DNA of 64,000 nt from Candidatus Vicinibacter proximus (lineage in GTDB: Bacteria; Bacteroidota; Bacteroidia; Chitinophagales; Saprospiraceae): assembly GCA_016713905.1 (NCBI GenBank), contig JADJOE010000001.1, positions 124,001 through 188,000 of the forward strand, written 5' to 3'. Shown one piece after another: positions 8,850 to 17,613 of this stretch. The position numbers and the translations under genes were made by a program. The notes under the pieces are model-generated. The model did no database searches. It saw nothing but the letters and a program-made list of their open reading frames with translations, and was not told the origin of the DNA. The first letter of the stretch is position 1, and each line of letters opens with the position of its first letter.

Positions 8850-9533
8850 GTGAAGAAAGTCATTTTATTTTTATTGCCATTTTTGTTTTGGACTAATTTA
8901 ATTGGTCAGGCCAATGGTTATGGAGTTAAAGCTGGACCAGGATTAGGTCTCCAACGTTGGTCAGGAAGTGATCGTGCACCACTGTTTATTTATCATGTTG
9001 ATGCTTTTGCTGATTCTGAATCTGAATCAGGAAATGTGTTGTATAGTCAATTAGGTTATCACCTTAAGGGGTCTGCACTAAGGATTAATCAATTTGTGGA
9101 TGTGAATGGCAACCTATTTCCAGGATCCACATTTGGGATGCATTTTCATAATCTGGTACTGGAGCTGGGTATGAAAAAGTTTTTTCGTAAAGGTAAATTG
9201 AATGCATTCTATGGCCTTGGTTTAAGGGGTGAGTATACTTTGAAATCTAAATTTGAATTTTATCAGGAATACAAAGATTTTGTTCAACGTTGGAATTATG
9301 GTGTATCCTTAAGAATCGGAACTGAGTTTACCATGAGTAAATTCGTGAGAAGTGGTTTCGAGGTTCATATTGCACCAGATATTTCAAGACAAATTTTCGT
9401 ACCACAGGGTGTGCGCTATTATGATCCACGCACCAACACGACCAGTCCGGGCGTTGAACAATCGGTAAGAAATACGGTAATCGAGTTAAGTTTTTATTTG
9501 AGGTTTCTCCAGATTATTGAATATATTGATTAA
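8850..9533 (+). CDS. Outer-membrane beta-barrel protein, unknown function
   Basis: A 227-residue protein starting with GTG. Signal peptide: MKKVILFLLPFLFWTNLIGQA, cut after GQA. The rest alternates polar and hydrophobic residues in short strands rich in Gly, Phe and Tyr (GYGVKAGPGLGLQRWSG, FYGLGLRGEYTLKSKF, NYGVSLRIGTEFTMSKF), as in small 8- to 10-strand outer-membrane barrels of the Bacteroidota. It ends with alternating hydrophobic residues (VIELSFYLRFLQII). No catalytic motif is visible. It is divergent from the DUF937 gene and followed by metK, which has its own promoter. Confidence 0.7.
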   Translation: MKKVILFLLPFLFWTNLIGQANGYGVKAGPGLGLQRWSGSDRAPLFIYHVDAFADSESESGNVLYSQLGYHLKGSALRINQFVDVNGNLFPGSTFGMHFHNLVLELGMKKFFRKGKLNAFYGLGLRGEYTLKSKFEFYQEYKDFVQRWNYGVSLRIGTEFTMSKFVRSGFEVHIAPDISRQIFVPQGVRYYDPRTNTTSPGVEQSVRNTVIELSFYLRFLQIIEYID

Positions 9534-9638
9534 GTCAATCATTATAATCGAATAGCTAGCTTCTTTAAACACTATATTGTATAAGCCTTTAATTTGTATT
9601 GAACTTATATAAATTTAGCTTCTTTTTGTAGAGAATAA

Positions 9639-9646
9639 TATCTTTG
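9639..9646 (+). promoter_or_regulatory. metK -7 box TATCTTTG
   Basis: TATCTTTG is a full match to the Bacteroidota -7 consensus and lies 24 bases before the metK ATG at 9671. No convincing -33 TTG at the usual 19-20 base spacing; a TTTTTG lies closer at 9623-9628. Confidence 0.55.
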
Positions 9647-9670
9647 CAACTCATTTAAAAAAATATCATA

Positions 9671-10960
9671 ATGCCATATTTATTTACCTCTGAATCAGTC
9701 TCCGAAGGACATCCTGACAAAGTGGCTGATCAGATTTCAGATGCTCTGATTGATCATTTTCTTGCTTTTGACAAAGAATCCAAAGTAGCCTGTGAAACCT
9801 TAGTAACGACAGGACAAGTGGTGGTTGCCGGAGAGGTTAAAACCAATACCTACCTCGATGTACAAAAAATTGTACGGGATGTGATAAGTAAAATCGGTTA
9901 TACCAAGAGTGAATATATGTTCGAAGCGAATAGCTGTGGAATTCTTTCGGCCATCCATGAACAATCCGCTGACATCAACAGGGGCGTAGAACGTAAGAAA
10001 AAAATTGATCAGGGTGCCGGAGATCAAGGAATGATGTTTGGCTATGCAAGTAATGAAACAGAAAACTATATGCCACTTCCTCTAAGCTTGGCTCATCTTC
10101 TGTTAGAAGAACTTGCCAAAATCAGACATGATGGCAAATTGATGACTTATCTAAGACCGGATGCTAAAAGTCAGGTAACCATAGAATATAGTGATGACAA
10201 CAGACCTCAAAGAATTGACACTATTGTTATTTCTACCCAACACGATGATTTCATATTGCCTGGGAAGGGTGTCAATGCGGTTGAAAAAGCAGAAAAAAAT
10301 ATGCTCAATCGAATAGCTGAGGATATAAAAACCATATTAATTCCAAGGGTAAAACGAAAACTGCCTGCTGGAATTCAAAAATTATTTAACGACCAAATTA
10401 TTTATCACATTAACCCTACAGGAAAGTTTGTAATTGGCGGTCCACATGGAGATACAGGACTTACAGGAAGAAAAATTATTGTAGACACCTACGGGGGTAA
10501 AGGGGCACATGGCGGAGGTGCATTTTCCGGAAAAGATCCTTCAAAAGTTGATCGTTCTGCCGCTTATGCAACACGACATATTGCTAAAAACATGGTAGCA
10601 GCCGGTCTCTGTAATGAAGTACTAGTGCAAGTATCTTATGCCATTGGTGTGGCTAAACCGTGTGGACTTTACATCAACACCTATGGAACTTCTAAGGTAA
10701 AATTAAGTGATGGCGCCATAGCTAAAAAAATCGAAAAACTCTTTGACCTAAGACCTTTTGCCATTGAACAGAGATTAAAACTTCGAAATCCAATTTACTC
10801 GGAAACAGCTTCATATGGTCATATGGGAAGGGAAAATCGAGTAGTCGAAAAAACCTTTGTTTCCCCTGAAGGCAAACAAAAAAAAGTAAAAGTTGAACTT
10901 TTTACCTGGGAAAAGTTAGATATGGTCAGAACTTTAAAAGCAGCTTTTAAAATTAAGTAA
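9671..10960 (+). CDS. metK: S-adenosylmethionine synthetase
   Basis: MetK makes S-adenosylmethionine from methionine and ATP. The 429-residue protein has all the family signatures: SVSEGHPDKVADQISDA at the N-terminus, the DQGAGDQGMMFGYA ATP motif near residue 115, and GGKGAHGGGAFSGKDPSKVD near residue 275, the phosphate-binding P-loop with potassium and magnesium ligands. The chain is longer than the E. coli enzyme (384 residues), as is common in Bacteroidota. It stands alone with its own promoter. It is the methyl and radical donor for several enzymes in this window (QueE, ArsS, RsmG). Confidence 0.97.
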   Translation: MPYLFTSESVSEGHPDKVADQISDALIDHFLAFDKESKVACETLVTTGQVVVAGEVKTNTYLDVQKIVRDVISKIGYTKSEYMFEANSCGILSAIHEQSADINRGVERKKKIDQGAGDQGMMFGYASNETENYMPLPLSLAHLLLEELAKIRHDGKLMTYLRPDAKSQVTIEYSDDNRPQRIDTIVISTQHDDFILPGKGVNAVEKAEKNMLNRIAEDIKTILIPRVKRKLPAGIQKLFNDQIIYHINPTGKFVIGGPHGDTGLTGRKIIVDTYGGKGAHGGGAFSGKDPSKVDRSAAYATRHIAKNMVAAGLCNEVLVQVSYAIGVAKPCGLYINTYGTSKVKLSDGAIAKKIEKLFDLRPFAIEQRLKLRNPIYSETASYGHMGRENRVVEKTFVSPEGKQKKVKVELFTWEKLDMVRTLKAAFKIK

Positions 10961-11022
10961 AGCCCTTTTAGCATAAGCTTTTTATGTTCCAATGAATTAC
11001 CTTCGTAAAACATTGAAGGCTA

Positions 11023-11982
11023 ATGTCAGATCAAAATCCATATTTATCGTTAATTGTCCCCTGTTATAATGAAGAAAGTGTTTTGGTAGAAACCTACCAA
11101 AGGCTGATTAAGTTATTGAATCCTTTGGCATTCAGTTTTGAAATCATTTTCGTAAATGATGGCAGTACCGATCAAACACCTTTCATTTTAGATGATTTTG
11201 CACATAAGAACCAAAGGGTTATTGTCTTGCATTTTTCCCGAAACTTTGGCCATCAGCAAGCGTTATCAGCAGGTCTGCATGAATGTAGAGGTCAATATGC
11301 TGTAATTATTGATGCAGACCTGCAAGATCCTCCTGAAATAATTCCTGAAATGTTAAATCTTGCAATTAGGGAATCTGCAAATATTGTTTTTGGCCAAAGA
11401 GTGACCAGAAAGAAAGAGGGATGGTTTAAGAAAATTTCTGCGAGCATTTACTATCGGTTATTAAATTTTCTATCTGATGTAGAATTACCTCTGGATTCGG
11501 GTGATTTCAGATTACTTGATCGGCAAGTAATCGACACTTTCAAGGATCTGAAAGAGAAAAATAAATACATCAGGGGATTAATGGGTTGGGTTGGATATAA
11601 ACAATTACCTTTTTTATATGAGAGGGAAGCCAGATTTGCCGGGAAATCTCACTACTCCTTCACAAAGATGTTACAGTTAGCGATAAAAGGTTTGTTGTAC
11701 TTTTCTAAAAAACCATTAATGATAGCTATGAATCTTGGATTCATTAGTGTTCTAATTGGACTTTTATTGGCTATTTATGTTCTGGTCTCAAAATTTGTTT
11801 ACCACGAGGCTGTTACAGGTTGGTCTTCAATCCTAATAAGTGTTATTTTCTTTGGCGGTATTCAGTTGCTTAGTATAGGTATCCTTGGGCAATATTTAGG
11901 TAGTATTTTTGAAGAGGTTAAAAATAGACCGGAATATCTGATCAGTAGAAGAGTAAGACAAACTTTCACTTCAGAAAAATAA
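11023..11982 (+). CDS. Family 2 glycosyltransferase with C-terminal membrane anchor (polyprenyl-phosphate sugar transferase type)
   Basis: A 319-residue protein of the DPM1/ArnC/GtrB type. The N-terminal GT-A domain has SLIVPCYNEESVL, FVNDGSTDQT, ADLQDPPE (DxD region, residues about 97-104) and SGDFRLLDRQV. Residues about 225-300 contain two transmembrane helices (MIAMNLGFISVLIGLLLAIY and SSILISVIFFGGIQLLSIGI), ending in GQYLGSIFEEVKNRPEYL, a signature of this subfamily. It probably moves a sugar from a nucleotide donor to undecaprenyl phosphate at the inner membrane. The sugar cannot be told from sequence. A TACCTTCG box at 10998-11005 may be its promoter. Confidence 0.85.
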   Translation: MSDQNPYLSLIVPCYNEESVLVETYQRLIKLLNPLAFSFEIIFVNDGSTDQTPFILDDFAHKNQRVIVLHFSRNFGHQQALSAGLHECRGQYAVIIDADLQDPPEIIPEMLNLAIRESANIVFGQRVTRKKEGWFKKISASIYYRLLNFLSDVELPLDSGDFRLLDRQVIDTFKDLKEKNKYIRGLMGWVGYKQLPFLYEREARFAGKSHYSFTKMLQLAIKGLLYFSKKPLMIAMNLGFISVLIGLLLAIYVLVSKFVYHEAVTGWSSILISVIFFGGIQLLSIGILGQYLGSIFEEVKNRPEYLISRRVRQTFTSEK

Positions 11983-11985
11983 AAA

Positions 11986-12015
11986 ACCCCTTAACTTTTC
12001 AGTTAAGGGGTATAA
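11986..12015 (-). terminator. Terminator of the OmpA-domain lipoprotein gene
   Basis: ACCCCTTAACT (11986-11996), loop TTTC, and AGTTAAGGGGT (12001-12011) form a perfect 11-bp stem. On the minus strand it is followed by TTTTTATTTTTC, a good U-tract, some 25 bases after the stop at 12037. It sits against the end of the convergent glycosyltransferase gene. Confidence 0.85.
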
Positions 12016-12036
12016 AATATAGATATTTTTTAAATA

Positions 12037-12780
12037 CTATTTCTTCTTAGAAAGCTCATAAAGCTTAGTTACATCCGGAGATATAATAAACTCAATTCTT
12101 CTGTCAACGTTGTTACCCTGACCTGTTGGTTCAAAGTTTGAGCGTCCTGCAGCAGTCAATTGATTCTCTTTAACTTTTTGAGAAATTAAATACCTAACCA
12201 CATTAGTAGCCCTCAAAGTAGAAAGATCCAAATTATCTTTATAAGGGGCATCAGATTTAACAAGAGACTTATCTGCATGACCCTCTACGATAATACTCAT
12301 ATGATCATTCTTCTTAAATACTTCAGCAAGATTTTTCAAAATTGCCTGTCCGTTTTTGTTCAGAGATTGAGAACCTTTACGGTACAAAATCTTGTTCGGA
12401 AGCGATACGTAAAGTTTATCTCCTACCTGAGTGATGGTAAGGTCAGCAGCATTTACAGATGAAAATGCACTTCTCAGCTCATCTTTTATTCTTTGGATTT
12501 CACCTTCTTTGGCTTTGTTCATTTTTTCAAGTTCGGCAACCTGTCCTTGGAACTTGTTAATCTCACTGTTGGCACTACTTAGGTCAGCTTTAACTTTAGC
12601 TAACTGTTTTTCAAGATCCATTTTGGAATTTTCGCAATCCGTAACTTTAGATTTTTGAGTATCTAACATTTTTTGCAAATTCTCATAATCTGCCTGCAAG
12701 GCTTTGTGTTTCTTTGAAGAAACGCATGAGATCATTCCCAAACTTAAACTGAGGAATAAAATTAATAAATTGGTTTTCAT
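12037..12780 (-). CDS. OmpA-family lipoprotein with periplasmic coiled coil
   Basis: A 247-residue protein. Residues 1-19 are a lipoprotein signal (LSLGMISC, Cys19 probable lipidation site). Residues about 25-100 are a heptad-rich coiled coil (LQADYENLQKMLD..., LEKQLAKVKADLSSANSEI). Residues about 125-235 form the OmpA peptidoglycan-binding domain (IIVEGHADKS, LSTLRATNVVRYLI, GRSNFEPTGQGNNVDRRIEFII). The anchor, rod and peptidoglycan-binding head suggest a Pal-like outer-membrane spacer. It has its own -7 box at 12822-12829 and a strong terminator, so it is monocistronic. Confidence 0.87.
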   Translation of the reverse strand: MKTNLLILFLSLSLGMISCVSSKKHKALQADYENLQKMLDTQKSKVTDCENSKMDLEKQLAKVKADLSSANSEINKFQGQVAELEKMNKAKEGEIQRIKDELRSAFSSVNAADLTITQVGDKLYVSLPNKILYRKGSQSLNKNGQAILKNLAEVFKKNDHMSIIVEGHADKSLVKSDAPYKDNLDLSTLRATNVVRYLISQKVKENQLTAAGRSNFEPTGQGNNVDRRIEFIISPDVTKLYELSKKK

Positions 12781-12821
12781 TAGATTATAAATTAAAATTT
12801 AATTAAATTAAAATTGATCAA

Positions 12822-12829
12822 CAAAGATA
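12822..12829 (-). promoter_or_regulatory. -7 box TATCTTTG for the OmpA-family lipoprotein gene
   Basis: Read on the minus strand, TATCTTTG runs from 12829 to 12822, 41 bases before the ATG at 12780. A TTTG lies 15 bases further upstream (12848-12845), a somewhat short spacing. Confidence 0.5.
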
Positions 12830-12848
12830 GCACAATTTGTATACCAAA

Positions 12849-13397
12849 CTATTTTCCCCACCGATAAGATTTGCTGTCAAGACCAACTAAATCGATGGCC
12901 CTATCCGTAACGGTACTTAAAACCTCATCCAAAGTGGTTGGATTAGAATAAAAAGATGGTATCGCAGGACATAGTATCGCTCCTGCCAGAGTAACCGTTT
13001 TCATATTTTCAATGTGTATTAAACTCAAGGGAGTTTCTCTGAAAACTAAAACAAGTTTTTTTCTTTCCTTAAGCATAACCTGAGCAGCCCTGCTCATAAG
13101 ATCTTCTGCAATTCCGGAGGCAACCTTTGCTAAAAAACCTGCAGAACAAGGACATACGATCATTCCATCCCACCGAGCAGATCCGGAAGCAAATGGTGCA
13201 TTAAAATCACTTGGCCCAAAAGAATTTATTGCATATGAGTTAATGTCGATATCAGGATTCTCTAATTTCCAATTAACCATCGCCTGCTGACTGTACACCA
13301 ATGCAAGTTCAAGTCCTTGCATTCCCTGAAGTTTTTCAATCAATATCCTGGCATATCTTGATCCGCTTGAACCCGATACGGCAATTACTATTTTCAT
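12849..13397 (-). CDS. ubiX: Flavin prenyltransferase UbiX
   Basis: UbiX attaches a dimethylallyl group to FMN, making the prenylated flavin used by UbiD decarboxylases. The 182-residue flavoprotein starts IVIAVSGSSGSRYARILIE, with the GSSG FMN loop. It continues with VCPCSAGFLAKVASGIAEDL (residues about 100-120) and LVFRETPLSLIHIENM, typical of UbiX/Pad1. It starts 4 bases after the folC stop, so it is the last gene of the ydiJ-folC-ubiX unit. No ubiD is in the window. Bacteroidota make menaquinone, so the partner may be a UbiD of the menaquinone (MqnP-type) or another pathway elsewhere. Confidence 0.92.
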   Translation of the reverse strand: MKIVIAVSGSSGSRYARILIEKLQGMQGLELALVYSQQAMVNWKLENPDIDINSYAINSFGPSDFNAPFASGSARWDGMIVCPCSAGFLAKVASGIAEDLMSRAAQVMLKERKKLVLVFRETPLSLIHIENMKTVTLAGAILCPAIPSFYSNPTTLDEVLSTVTDRAIDLVGLDSKSYRWGK

Positions 13398-13401
13398 CTT
13401 T

Positions 13402-14679
13402 TTAAATAATTTCTGCTACAATAAAAATACTGCCTGTTACAATAATCAGGTCTCCTTTTTCTGAATTGTTTCTTGCGGCTTTTAGCGCCCCACTTACTGT
13501 TTTGTAAGCCTTGCCGGTTAAATTATAATTAGCTGCTTCTGCACAAAGAATTTGTGCGTCCAATGCTCTGGGTATTTTAGCCTGCGCAAAATAATATTGA
13601 GCAGAAGGAGGAAATTGCTCCAGTACCTTTTGCAGATCTTTGTCCTTTACAAATCCACATACAATATGCACTTTCTGGTAGGTTTGCATGGAAAGCCATG
13701 TGACCAATTGTCTTACCCCATCCTCATTGTGCGCAGAGTCATATAATTCATCTATTTCCCCACTTCTTAATTCCCATCTTCCAATAATCGATGAATATAA
13801 TTTAACATGTTCAAAACCATCTTTTACTTTATCCAAATCATTGGGTAAAATATTTAATTTTTGAAGGATGACTATTGCTGCAAATGCTGTTCGATAATTC
13901 TCCAGCTGATAAGGACCTTTTAGGTCAGGGGCGAATTTAAACTTTCCCCTTACATGTATTAAATCAATTTCTTCTTCAGCATTTTGTTCATGATCCAAAG
14001 TGACTATATCTTCTGCAAAATAAATATTACTTTTATTTGATTCTGCAAATTCTTTAAATATCTCTGAGGTCTCTTTTTGCTTTCTACCTATAACTACCGG
14101 GACCAGTTTTTTAATTATTCCTGCTTTCTCTCTGGCAATTTTGTCTAAACTATCCCCTAACACATCCGAATGATCCCATGTTATATTGGTTATTACACTC
14201 AATATTGGTTCAATAATATTCGTCGAATCTAATCTTCCCCCTAAACCTGTCTCTATGATTGCATAATCTACCTCTTGTTCTTTGAAGTACTTAAATGCTA
14301 GCGCTACTGTAATTTCAAAAAATGAAGGGTTAAGTTGTTCAATAAAAATTTTATGCTCAGATATAAAATCACTTACATATCTTTTTGAAATTAATTTACC
14401 ATTTATTTTAATTCTTTCCCTGAAATCCCTGTAATGAGGTGAAACATAAAGTCCGGTTTTATAGCCATGGGCTGTCAAAACGGAAGCCAACATATGAGAA
14501 ACTGAACCTTTACCGTTGGTTCCGGCAATGTGTATGCACTTCAAACTTTTTTCAGGATGCTCAAAATAATTGCAAAGTTGTTTAATATTGGTTAGATCTT
14601 TTTTCAATGCTTCTTTACCTATACGGTGGAACATAGGAAGCTGGCTGTACATATAATTTATAGCCTCAGAATATTTCAT
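13402..14679 (-). CDS. folC: Bifunctional folylpolyglutamate / dihydrofolate synthase
   Basis: FolC adds glutamate to folates and, in the bifunctional form, makes dihydrofolate from dihydropteroate. Signs: HIAGTNGKGSVSHMLASVL (ATP loop, about residues 50-68), SPHYRDFRERIKINGK, ETGLGGRLDSTN, ITWDHSDVLG and a C-terminal SAHNEDGV (the usual D-x-AHN motif). The frame is open to 14730, but ATG 14679 gives MKYSEAINYMYSQLPMF, the normal FolC N-terminus, and leaves a 20-base gap to the oxidoreductase stop rather than a 31-base overlap. About 425 residues, normal for the family. Confidence 0.93.
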   Translation of the reverse strand: MKYSEAINYMYSQLPMFHRIGKEALKKDLTNIKQLCNYFEHPEKSLKCIHIAGTNGKGSVSHMLASVLTAHGYKTGLYVSPHYRDFRERIKINGKLISKRYVSDFISEHKIFIEQLNPSFFEITVALAFKYFKEQEVDYAIIETGLGGRLDSTNIIEPILSVITNITWDHSDVLGDSLDKIAREKAGIIKKLVPVVIGRKQKETSEIFKEFAESNKSNIYFAEDIVTLDHEQNAEEEIDLIHVRGKFKFAPDLKGPYQLENYRTAFAAIVILQKLNILPNDLDKVKDGFEHVKLYSSIIGRWELRSGEIDELYDSAHNEDGVRQLVTWLSMQTYQKVHIVCGFVKDKDLQKVLEQFPPSAQYYFAQAKIPRALDAQILCAEAANYNLTGKAYKTVSGALKAARNNSEKGDLIIVTGSIFIVAEII

Positions 14680-14699
14680 ATTACAAAGGTTGATAAAAA

Positions 14700-17552
14700 T
14701 TAATGATTTGTATCCACTGATTCCACCCAATGAATGGGCTTTCTTCCCGTGAAATGTTCAATCTGATGTCTGCAGCTAAATCCTTGAGCAAGAATAAATT
14801 CATTTTTATTTGCTTCCCTAATTTCTGGCAACAAAGAAAGATTTCCAATTTTCTCGGAAACAACATAGTGCTCTTTTTCGTATCCAAACGAACCCGCCAT
14901 TCCACAACACCCGGAATTAATTTCTTTTAAAACAACATCAGATTGTTGATTAAATAATTGATGTATTGAGGCAGTAGTAAAAATTGATTTCTGGTGACAG
15001 TGTCCATGCATTAAGTATGAACCGCTCTTAAATTTTATTTCTTTTGTTAAATTTCCTTTAGATTTCTCAATCATCAAAAAATCTTCCAAAAGAAAAATCA
15101 AATGACTATATGATAACCAATTTTCATCATCCATTAAGTCTGCAAGATCATCTTTAAGTGAGCTGGCGCAGCTGGGTTCACACACCAATATAGGTAATCC
15201 TGCTTTCATATATGATTCTAAAGATTCAAGGGTTTTCCTTCCCTCGGTTTTGGCATGTTCTAATAAACCCCTTGAAATAGCAGGTCTCTGGCAACATCCC
15301 TCTTGAAATATATGCACATCATAGCCCAAATACTCTAATAAACTTTTTGCAGAATGTCCAATTTCCGGGTCATGGAATTTTATATAAGTATCTGCAAAAA
15401 GAACCACTTGTCGGGTACCACTCCTAATATCCTTATTTGTTTTAAGTTGGAATGGTTTAGATGAATAAAGTGGTAAGACCCTTCTTGCATCCAAACCTGA
15501 AAAATGTTCCAATAACTTTCTAAACCAATTACTTTTTAAAAGTGAATTCGCCAAAGGTGATAGTGTTCCACTTGCCATATTAGATAACTTGTGTTGATAA
15601 AGAATCAGCCTGTCTGCCATACCCACTCCATTTTCCTGATGTTGATGATGTAAAACCTCAGACTTAAGCTTTGCCATATCTACATTACTTGGACATTCAG
15701 ATTTACATGCTTTGCATGAAAGACAAAGATCCATCACTTCCAATAAATGAGGACTGTTAAGTCCCAAATTATCCAATTGCCCACTTATGGCGAGCCTTAA
15801 TGCGTTTGCCCTGGCTCTTGTGCTGTCTTTCTCATCCAAACTCGCTCTGAAACTGGGACACATCGTTCCTCCCATCGTTTTTCTGCATTCTCCTACCCCA
15901 TTACAAAGATGGACTGCATCATGAAAACCACCCTCAGCACGATAGTGGAACATTGTTTTAACAGCTTTGTCCTTGTAAGAAGGACCATATCTAAGGTTTT
16001 TATCTACAGAGGGGGCGTCTACAATTTTTCCTGGATTGAGAATATTTCTAGGGTCAAAAACCGATTTTACCTCTTTGAAAGCTTGGTATAGTTTACTACC
16101 AAAAAATGATTCATTATAAGGACTGCGAGCCAAGCCATCACCATGCTCTCCGCTCCAGGATCCTTTATATTTTTTTACCAACTCAAGTGTAGCGAGAGAA
16201 ATCTTTTTCATTCTCTCAATGTCCTCCTGGTCCCTGAGATCAAGTAATGGTTTAACATGTAATAATCCTACACTTGCGTGTGCATATGCAATCACCGGAG
16301 TGTCATGCTCCCTGCACACTTCAAAAACTTCCATGATATAGTCAGCCAGACTCTCTAAAGGAACTGCTGCGTCTTCAATAAAAGCAATGGGTTTTCTATT
16401 CCCTTTTACACCCATTAAAAGTCCTAATCCTTTTTTACGGACGGTAAAAATGTTTTCAATTTTCTGTTTATCCGAAAATAGCGGGTGGGCATAACCAAGA
16501 TTTTGCTCTTTAAGGTCAGCAATCATTTGATTTGCTTTGAATTCAGCATCCTCCTTTGATTCACCGTAAAATTCTACAATTAATGCTCCTTGTGGATCTC
16601 CTTCTATAAAGTCACAATAATTTTTAGTTTCCAGGTTTTCTCTGCTTCGTTCAATCAACATTCCATCAAGTAACTCTACTGCAGCAGGACCAAACTTTAC
16701 GATTTCTCTAACATGTGCAATTGAATCATAAAAAGAATGAAAGTGAACTACACATACAGACTGAAATTTTGGATTAGGTACCAAATTAATTTTTGCCTCT
16801 AAAATTATGGCAAGTGTGCTTTCACTTCCAACAATTAACCTACTCAGATTCCATGTTTGCCCTAAAAACTCATCGAGGTTATATCCTCCAACCCTTCGCA
16901 TGACCTTTGGAAACTTATCTGCGATTTCAGCTTGATTTTCATTTACAATACGAAATAATGTACGGTAGAGATCTCCTTCCCGACTTTTCATTTCAAGCTT
17001 TTGCTCTAATTCCCTTCCACTTACATCTTTACACAGAAGGACACTTCCGTCATCAAGCATAACTTTCAATTCCAGTACATGATCTAATGTTTTACCATAC
17101 ATTATGCTCCTTGTGCCAGATGAATTATTGGCTATCATACCGCCCATAGCAGCCCTGCTACTGGTCGCAGGATCCGGGGCAAAATGAAGACTATGAACCG
17201 ATAATTGCTTGTTTAGATCATCCCGCACAAGACCTGGTTGGACCCATGCCCATTTCTGCTCCGGATTAAGCTCCAAGATTGAATTCATGTATTTTGTAAA
17301 ATCCAGGATAAACCCTTCTCCCACTGTTTGTCCTACTAAACTGGTACCTCCACCTCTTGCCAGTAAAGGTATATGATGTTCATAAGCATATTTCATAACA
17401 ATTTCAACATCCTCCTCCGTCCTGGGGCAAATGACTGCTTTCGGCTTTATTTGATAATTGCTGGCATCTGTCGCATAAATACCGGTATATAAAGGGTCAT
17501 CATAAAAGTCACCAGATAAGGTATTACGCAGTTCTTCAAATGTATCTTTCAT
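14700..17552 (-). CDS. FAD-linked oxidase fused to iron-sulfur / CCG domains (YdiJ-like D-2-hydroxyacid dehydrogenase)
   Basis: About 950 residues. The N-terminal FAD_binding_4 domain has LARGGGTSLVGQTVGEG near residue 70 and NNSSGTRSIMYGKT. An FAD-oxidase C domain follows, ending near residue 500 at EHGDGLARSPY and FDPRNILNPGKIVD. An 8-Fe ferredoxin region comes next (LCNGVGECRKTMGGTMCPS and CLSCKACKSECPSN). Last is a GlpC/HdrD-type region with two Cys-Cys motifs (CCQRP and CCGMAGSFG). This layout is that of YdiJ and related D-lactate or D-2-hydroxyglutarate dehydrogenases passing electrons to the quinone pool. The substrate cannot be fixed from sequence. ATG 17552 was chosen over TTG 17564 because the -7 box at 17582-17575 would place the mRNA start near 17570. 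First gene of the unit with folC and ubiX. Confidence 0.87.
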   Translation of the reverse strand: MKDTFEELRNTLSGDFYDDPLYTGIYATDASNYQIKPKAVICPRTEEDVEIVMKYAYEHHIPLLARGGGTSLVGQTVGEGFILDFTKYMNSILELNPEQKWAWVQPGLVRDDLNKQLSVHSLHFAPDPATSSRAAMGGMIANNSSGTRSIMYGKTLDHVLELKVMLDDGSVLLCKDVSGRELEQKLEMKSREGDLYRTLFRIVNENQAEIADKFPKVMRRVGGYNLDEFLGQTWNLSRLIVGSESTLAIILEAKINLVPNPKFQSVCVVHFHSFYDSIAHVREIVKFGPAAVELLDGMLIERSRENLETKNYCDFIEGDPQGALIVEFYGESKEDAEFKANQMIADLKEQNLGYAHPLFSDKQKIENIFTVRKKGLGLLMGVKGNRKPIAFIEDAAVPLESLADYIMEVFEVCREHDTPVIAYAHASVGLLHVKPLLDLRDQEDIERMKKISLATLELVKKYKGSWSGEHGDGLARSPYNESFFGSKLYQAFKEVKSVFDPRNILNPGKIVDAPSVDKNLRYGPSYKDKAVKTMFHYRAEGGFHDAVHLCNGVGECRKTMGGTMCPSFRASLDEKDSTRARANALRLAISGQLDNLGLNSPHLLEVMDLCLSCKACKSECPSNVDMAKLKSEVLHHQHQENGVGMADRLILYQHKLSNMASGTLSPLANSLLKSNWFRKLLEHFSGLDARRVLPLYSSKPFQLKTNKDIRSGTRQVVLFADTYIKFHDPEIGHSAKSLLEYLGYDVHIFQEGCCQRPAISRGLLEHAKTEGRKTLESLESYMKAGLPILVCEPSCASSLKDDLADLMDDENWLSYSHLIFLLEDFLMIEKSKGNLTKEIKFKSGSYLMHGHCHQKSIFTTASIHQLFNQQSDVVLKEINSGCCGMAGSFGYEKEHYVVSEKIGNLSLLPEIREANKNEFILAQGFSCRHQIEHFTGRKPIHWVESVDTNH

Positions 17553-17574
17553 TCTTCTACTCAATTCAATTATG

Positions 17575-17582
17575 CAAAAATA
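17575..17582 (-). promoter_or_regulatory. -7 box TATTTTTG for the FAD/Fe-S oxidoreductase unit
   Basis: On the minus strand TATTTTTG runs 17582 to 17575, 22 bases before ATG 17552. It lies in the 61-base gap shared with the divergent BetR-like regulator, so the two genes may be controlled from one small region. Confidence 0.45.
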
Positions 17583-17613
17583 ACTATTTTAGTGCCTAAT
17601 AAATTATGATATA

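Noticed and set aside
10957..10985. Terminator after metK (AAAGC ... GCTTT)
   Set aside because: Only 5 bp of stem with a 13-base loop; not convincing.
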